This document shows, one piece after another, positions 40,869 through 64,000 of a DNA stretch of 64,000 nt. Origin of the DNA: Scylla paramamosain (taxonomy: Eukaryota; Arthropoda; Malacostraca; Decapoda; Portunidae). The stretch's first letter is position 1. Each line of letters begins with the position of its first letter. The translations under genes and the position numbers were made by a program. The stretch is from contig NC_087151.1 in assembly GCF_035594125.1 (NCBI RefSeq), positions 30,306,021-30,370,020 of the forward strand, given 5' to 3'. The notes under the pieces are model-generated. The model searched no databases and was not told the origin of the DNA. It saw nothing but the letters and a program-made list of their open reading frames with translations.

Positions 40869-41747
40869 ATGGCTGCCTTGGATAGAGATGTGTATGTCCC
40901 TCGAATATCTCAGCTGGATGCAATGTTTCTTGACAGTGAAGTGTATTCTTTGATAAAGTCTCAACTTATGAAATGTGTAAGGTATTTTGGACATGGTTTT
41001 GTGACAAGAATGGAACCAGAAGTTGATGCAGCACTTAAATACATAATTTTGAAATATACTGTTCAAAAGACAAGGGGGTCAGTTGGCCAGCAGTTGCTAC
41101 AAGTTAATTATCAAGAGGGAGTCTCTTATAGGAAATTAAGTAACTATATTAATGTGATAGTATTGGTAAACTGGCTGAAGGAAAGAAGTAGCCTTATAAC
41201 TTCAATTTTTTCATGTAAAGATAATGTTAGAAAAACAGTGAGTGAGTGCATTGGTGTTTTAGAAATAGCTTTTCAGGTTATACATGTCATGAATCTATTG
41301 GCATTCCTACACAGAGGATTGTACCCTACTGTTCCAGAGAGACTCTTTGGGCTCAGGCACGTTCCTTCTATCCCAAATACTTCTCGGAGAATATCTTATG
41401 CTTATTTCACAAGGGAGTTGCTTTGGCACGGATTTGCTGAGTTGCTTGGATTTATTTTACCGTTAATCAACATACAGTATTTCCATAATGCTATCAAAAA
41501 GTTTTTACCCAGCCTTAATGAAGATCAAAATGACACCACTCAAGAAACTGATGTAAATTTTATCCATGGTACAACTTGTGTTATCTGCAACAAGTCACCT
41601 GTGCTCCCACATGGGTTTGGATGCCAACATATAGCATGCTACTTCTGCATTTACTCCAGCTATGCTACGGGTCCCACATTCACATGCCCACTGTGTAACC
41701 ATCAGATTGAGAGTAAAGTTCAAATTGTACCTGCAAATATGTCATAA
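40869..41747 (+). CDS. PEX2: Peroxisome biogenesis factor 2 (PEX2), RING E3 ligase
   Basis: A 292-residue intact frame in one exon. PEX2 is a peroxisomal membrane RING protein that, with PEX10 and PEX12, forms the ligase that ubiquitinates the PEX5 receptor for recycling. Seen: the N-terminal VPRISQLDAMFLDSEVY typical of PEX2, hydrophobic segments around residues 125-145 and 185-205, and a C-terminal RING from Cys237 to Cys276 (CVICNKS, GCQHIACYFC, CPLC) with the zinc ligands in place. Length is close to human PEX2 (305). The start is chosen because it has an ACCATGG context and lies just after a splice acceptor at 40,784; the coding region is uninterrupted, as is usual for PEX2. PEX2 and CCT4 are convergent, about 2.35 kb apart. 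Confidence 0.97.
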   Translation: MAALDRDVYVPRISQLDAMFLDSEVYSLIKSQLMKCVRYFGHGFVTRMEPEVDAALKYIILKYTVQKTRGSVGQQLLQVNYQEGVSYRKLSNYINVIVLVNWLKERSSLITSIFSCKDNVRKTVSECIGVLEIAFQVIHVMNLLAFLHRGLYPTVPERLFGLRHVPSIPNTSRRISYAYFTRELLWHGFAELLGFILPLINIQYFHNAIKKFLPSLNEDQNDTTQETDVNFIHGTTCVICNKSPVLPHGFGCQHIACYFCIYSSYATGPTFTCPLCNHQIESKVQIVPANMS

Positions 41748-43990
41748 CCAGCTGACATATTGTACCTCCACAATAGGAGCGCCACTGCCATCTTATGTAC
41801 AGGGCTGGTACCATCTTGTTGTTGGTAGCTTGGCACAAGGGGCTCTATTCTCCACTGCTTGTTCCTGCACTTTCCCTCCTTACATGATGAAGTTTGGGGA
41901 GGGTGATGGAATCACATGTGCCTTTGTCAGTATATTTGGTAGTGTGTGTGGAATGCCCCTTGATTCATGACTTAGTGAATGATTTTACCTACCAATGGGG
42001 AAGTTAGCCAACATTTATATGACACCTACATGAATGATGTGCATCAGCCATAAACCAGTAATTCTCTGTCATGTGGATGAGGAGAAAAAAGAGGTGGAGA
42101 TAGAAAGACTGGGATTCTTGAGGGCCCTGGTGATCCAGAAGATATGTGCGTGTGTTCACAAAGTGCGATGAAGTCAAAGTATAGTCAGCCAAGGAGAAGT
42201 GTCCAGATATTGTGTCCACATGGTAGAGTACATACCTAATACAGTATATGGTACAATAAGTCTTTCTAATTTTCAACATATTTGAATATATCTGATGTGT
42301 AAGGGCAGTACTGTTTGAGCTCTAGTATTAAAAAAAGCTTTTAAATGATTATACATGTATTTTTTTATTATAACTATATATTCAGTGATTTATATTATTA
42401 CATAATGAAATATATTTCTTTACCAGAAAAGACACAGGAGTGATTTGCATTATGCAGTGTTGTTTTAGGAGGGGGATTGGATATATAGATCAGGTATTTA
42501 TTTTCTGATAAAGGTTCTAACAAAAAGAACTGATGTGTTTTGATTTGATGTTCATGAGTTATTTTTTTTTGTATCACAAAACTTGAAAGCATGTTAAATT
42601 GACATATTGATAGTTTCCTTTCACTGATAACTTGTTTCATTAAAATTGATGCATAAATGGGTGAGGAGATACCCTTCAAGTGAAAAACCATGCTTTGAGG
42701 TACAGTCTCTTCAAGTTTGGAATATTTTGCAAGACCATTTTCCTGGAATTAGGATGAGTTTCTAAACATGATTGAATTTATCTTTTCTATCCTCTCCTTA
42801 TGAAATTAGTATTAGCAGATTTTTCTCATCATGAAGATGTAGGACTTTCTGAAACTTAAGAGATAATTTTAATGGTTTTCCCTCCTTTTGGATATTGTCT
42901 ATTAGAAAAAGGTATCAGAGCTTAGGATACTCATTCCAGTCTTATTATTGTGCCAACCACATGTAGTAGTTAATATTAGTGGTGGTGATATTTGATGTGT
43001 TGTAAAGGTGCCTTTTTAACTTGCCACATGCTTCATGGCATGCTATACTGTATGGATGTGCTATAATCAGACAAGGAAGAACTATACACTTCGCTTCTCA
43101 CACTGGCCTTCTTGACAAGCCCCAAAGAGTGGACAAGAAGTAACACTCAGCTTTATAGAATTATTGAAGCAGTATCCTTATATTTGAAATGTCAAGTGAT
43201 ATTTTAGTTCTCATTTCTCACTTTTTTTCTCATTATTTTTCATTTACTTTTGTTAAATGGGTATCTTGTTCAATATTCTCTTCTTTTCCTTGTATTGTCC
43301 ATTTATCATCTTTGACGGTGAGGACAGTTATATCATCATTCACCATCAGTCTCCAGAGGGTGTAATAGGAGTTCCTGCAGATACTGCTAGGGATGAAAAT
43401 ACAAGTTATTCCAAGTTGAAAATGTTCTATTCACATATGCATCTTGAGGCCTTGTTTAACAGTGGCATAAAATTCAAGTATGGCTGGGCAATACATTCAT
43501 AAACAGTGTTTGCCTAAGTTTAATATGCCATTGAATCTTAATTTGAGTGAAGTTTGAGGAACACAGGAAGTGATGGGCAAAGATACTTTAGATATTTTGT
43601 ATGTACACACATGACCCTATCCCTCCTTTTCCTATAGTGAAGCCATTAAAAGGATAACCCCCTTCCTTACTACTGCTCAGAGTATTCCAGTTCCACAGCA
43701 TACCCCTCAACTCAACAGAGTGCATCTCTTGGGTGCCCACTACTTATAATAAGAGTCAGCATACTTTACAAATTTTTTTTCTCCCCAGCTCTGTCATCTA
43801 GTAGATATCTCCCACAGAACTTGCATTCATTTGACATTCTATCCCAGTAGATTTTCATATTGGAAGATACATAGTAAGCAATGAATAGTGATCATACCTC
43901 TCCATGTGTGGTGCAAGGAGAGGTATTTTTTTTTTTTTTTTTTTGTGCACTGAGGGTTTTTAAGGGTAAAATAATTTTGGTTGTTGTTAT
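41748..43990. other. PEX2-CCT4 convergent intergenic DNA
   Basis: Holds the PEX2 3' UTR and spacer. No further gene is recognised; an 81-residue frame at 43,257-43,502 has no family resemblance that I can see. A T-run lies at 43,927-43,944. Confidence 0.5.
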
Positions 43991-43996
43991 TTTATT
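43991..43996 (-). other. CCT4: CCT4 poly(A) signal candidate
   Basis: AATAAA on the minus strand about 105 bp beyond the CCT4 stop codon. Confidence 0.55.
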
Positions 43997-44099
43997 GAAT
44001 ATGTAAGCAATGCACTTGAAGGAAAAAGCAGTGAGATAAGTCGAGCGTTATTTAACTGGCATCACGGGCAGCATCTTGTTCTTAACCCACACAAACCAC

Positions 44100-54660
<10,561 letters not shown>

Positions 54661-54664
54661 TGTA

Positions 54665-54816
54665 GACAAGCTGGGGCGAGGGTATTGGTGTGAGGGGCGA
54701 GGGGCGAGGTGAGGGCAGCAGTGCAGCGAGGGAGTGGCAGGTGGCGGTAAACACGGTGAGCGAGCGGCGAGGCGGTGTGAGGGGCGAGGTGTCTGCAGGC
54801 GAGGACTACGCTAGAC
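54665..54816 (+). promoter_or_regulatory. OTUB1: Probable OTUB1 promoter/5' UTR, GC-rich
   Basis: A G-rich 150-bp segment with repeated GGGGCGAGG-type GC boxes (three close copies around 54,696-54,711 and 54,780-54,789) directly before the OTUB1 start. This is consistent with a TATA-less housekeeping promoter. The exact start site is unknown. Confidence 0.5.
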
Positions 54817-63098
<8,282 letters not shown>

Positions 63099-63767
63099 GT
63101 GAGGTTTTTCTTTACTCTCTTTAACCTCTATAGAGATCATTGATGCTGTGTCCCAGTAATTAATTCACATCTGCTCTCTTAATCTTTGTTATACTCAGCC
63201 ACTCATACTTTCCTAACAAATGCCCCACTTGCATCTAATGCTCTCTTCACACTGTTCATTCATCCTGTTTGTAATGTGCCCCTTAGCTATACAGTATATC
63301 TCCCACATGTGATCCAGTCCTCTTCACCAAGTTTTCTTCATCTTTGTTATTAGGGTTCATATTTGTCATTGCCAATAAGTGATCTCAACATGATTGCAAA
63401 TTATTAACCAAGTGAACAGTTTACAGATTTTTTAGTCTGATAAAATGACATCGTTGTAATTCCTCAGTACCTAAGTTTCTGATTACTCTAAACTTTTCCT
63501 AAGGCATTATGAAAACACACATAAGAAAGGATGTTTGATGCTGTTAATGACCACAGAAAAGCCAGAGCTGCTGGATTTAGGGTTTTTATATTTAGGTCAG
63601 ACTCTGCTCTGATTCTTGCTACCAGTGTCACTCTTCACTTTCCCCTGACTGCTCTTCACCCACTGTGTTCCTTGCTGTTCACAAGATCTCAGAGATGCCA
63701 TGTGGGTTTGATCATTATTTTGTTAACAAATTATTTATGTTTCTCCTTATTCTTTGTATTACTTTGT

Positions 63768-63925
<158 letters not shown>

Positions 63926-64000
63926 GGTATTCTTTTTTGCTGTCTTTTATGTTCATTGCATTATACAACATCTTTTCATCTTGCACAGTTATCACCACAT

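Noticed and set aside
43257..43502. 81-residue frame between PEX2 and CCT4
   Set aside because: No similarity that I recognise, no promoter or splice context; lies in convergent 3' intergenic DNA.

Overview
The window is eukaryotic nuclear DNA from an arthropod, most likely a decapod crustacean. The evidence is a cuticular-type chitin synthase gene with the 59-residue alternative exon pair known from arthropods, GT-AG introns, a very high load of long di- and trinucleotide microsatellites, LINE fragments and tRNA-derived SINE-like repeats, and a dispersed 'TATTTACCTAGTTGT' repeat that I associate with decapod genomes. The species cannot be told from the sequence alone.

Layout. Positions 1-15,609 hold no gene I can recognise: low-complexity DNA, microsatellites and one SINE-like repeat. 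This is probably upstream or 5' intron sequence of the chitin synthase. Positions 15,610-36,178 (+) hold a chitin synthase gene (CHS1 type) with 24 recognisable coding exons, lacking only its N-terminal exon(s). Positions 40,869-41,747 (+) hold an intact single-exon peroxin PEX2 coding region, with a probable non-coding 5' exon near 38.2-38.36 kb. Positions 52,820-44,100 (-) hold a complete ten-exon CCT4 (TCP-1 delta) chaperonin gene, convergent with PEX2. Its intron 3 carries a LINE reverse transcriptase remnant and its intron 2 an RTE-like remnant. From 54,817 (+) the first five exons of an otubain (OTUB1) gene run off the right end. The four genes are unrelated housekeeping or structural genes (cuticle synthesis, peroxisome import, cytosolic folding, deubiquitination); nothing suggests a functional cluster.

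Most notable: the chitin synthase has two separate pairs of tandem, phase-matched, homologous exons. One pair (29,495-29,671 and 29,740-29,916, 177 bp each) matches the known arthropod 59-residue alternative exon. The other (23,305-23,610 and 24,525-24,839, 102 and 105 codons, about 53% identical) covers an earlier part of the C-terminal transmembrane cluster and is not part of the insect scheme as I know it. Together they could give four isoforms. A (GT)n array upstream of exon 14a and an (AC)n array between 14a and 14b are complementary in the transcript and could loop out 14a. Other structural curiosities are a 49-bp inverted repeat around an (AT)n core, a perfect 36-bp palindrome, and a ~1-kb element with terminal inverted repeats.
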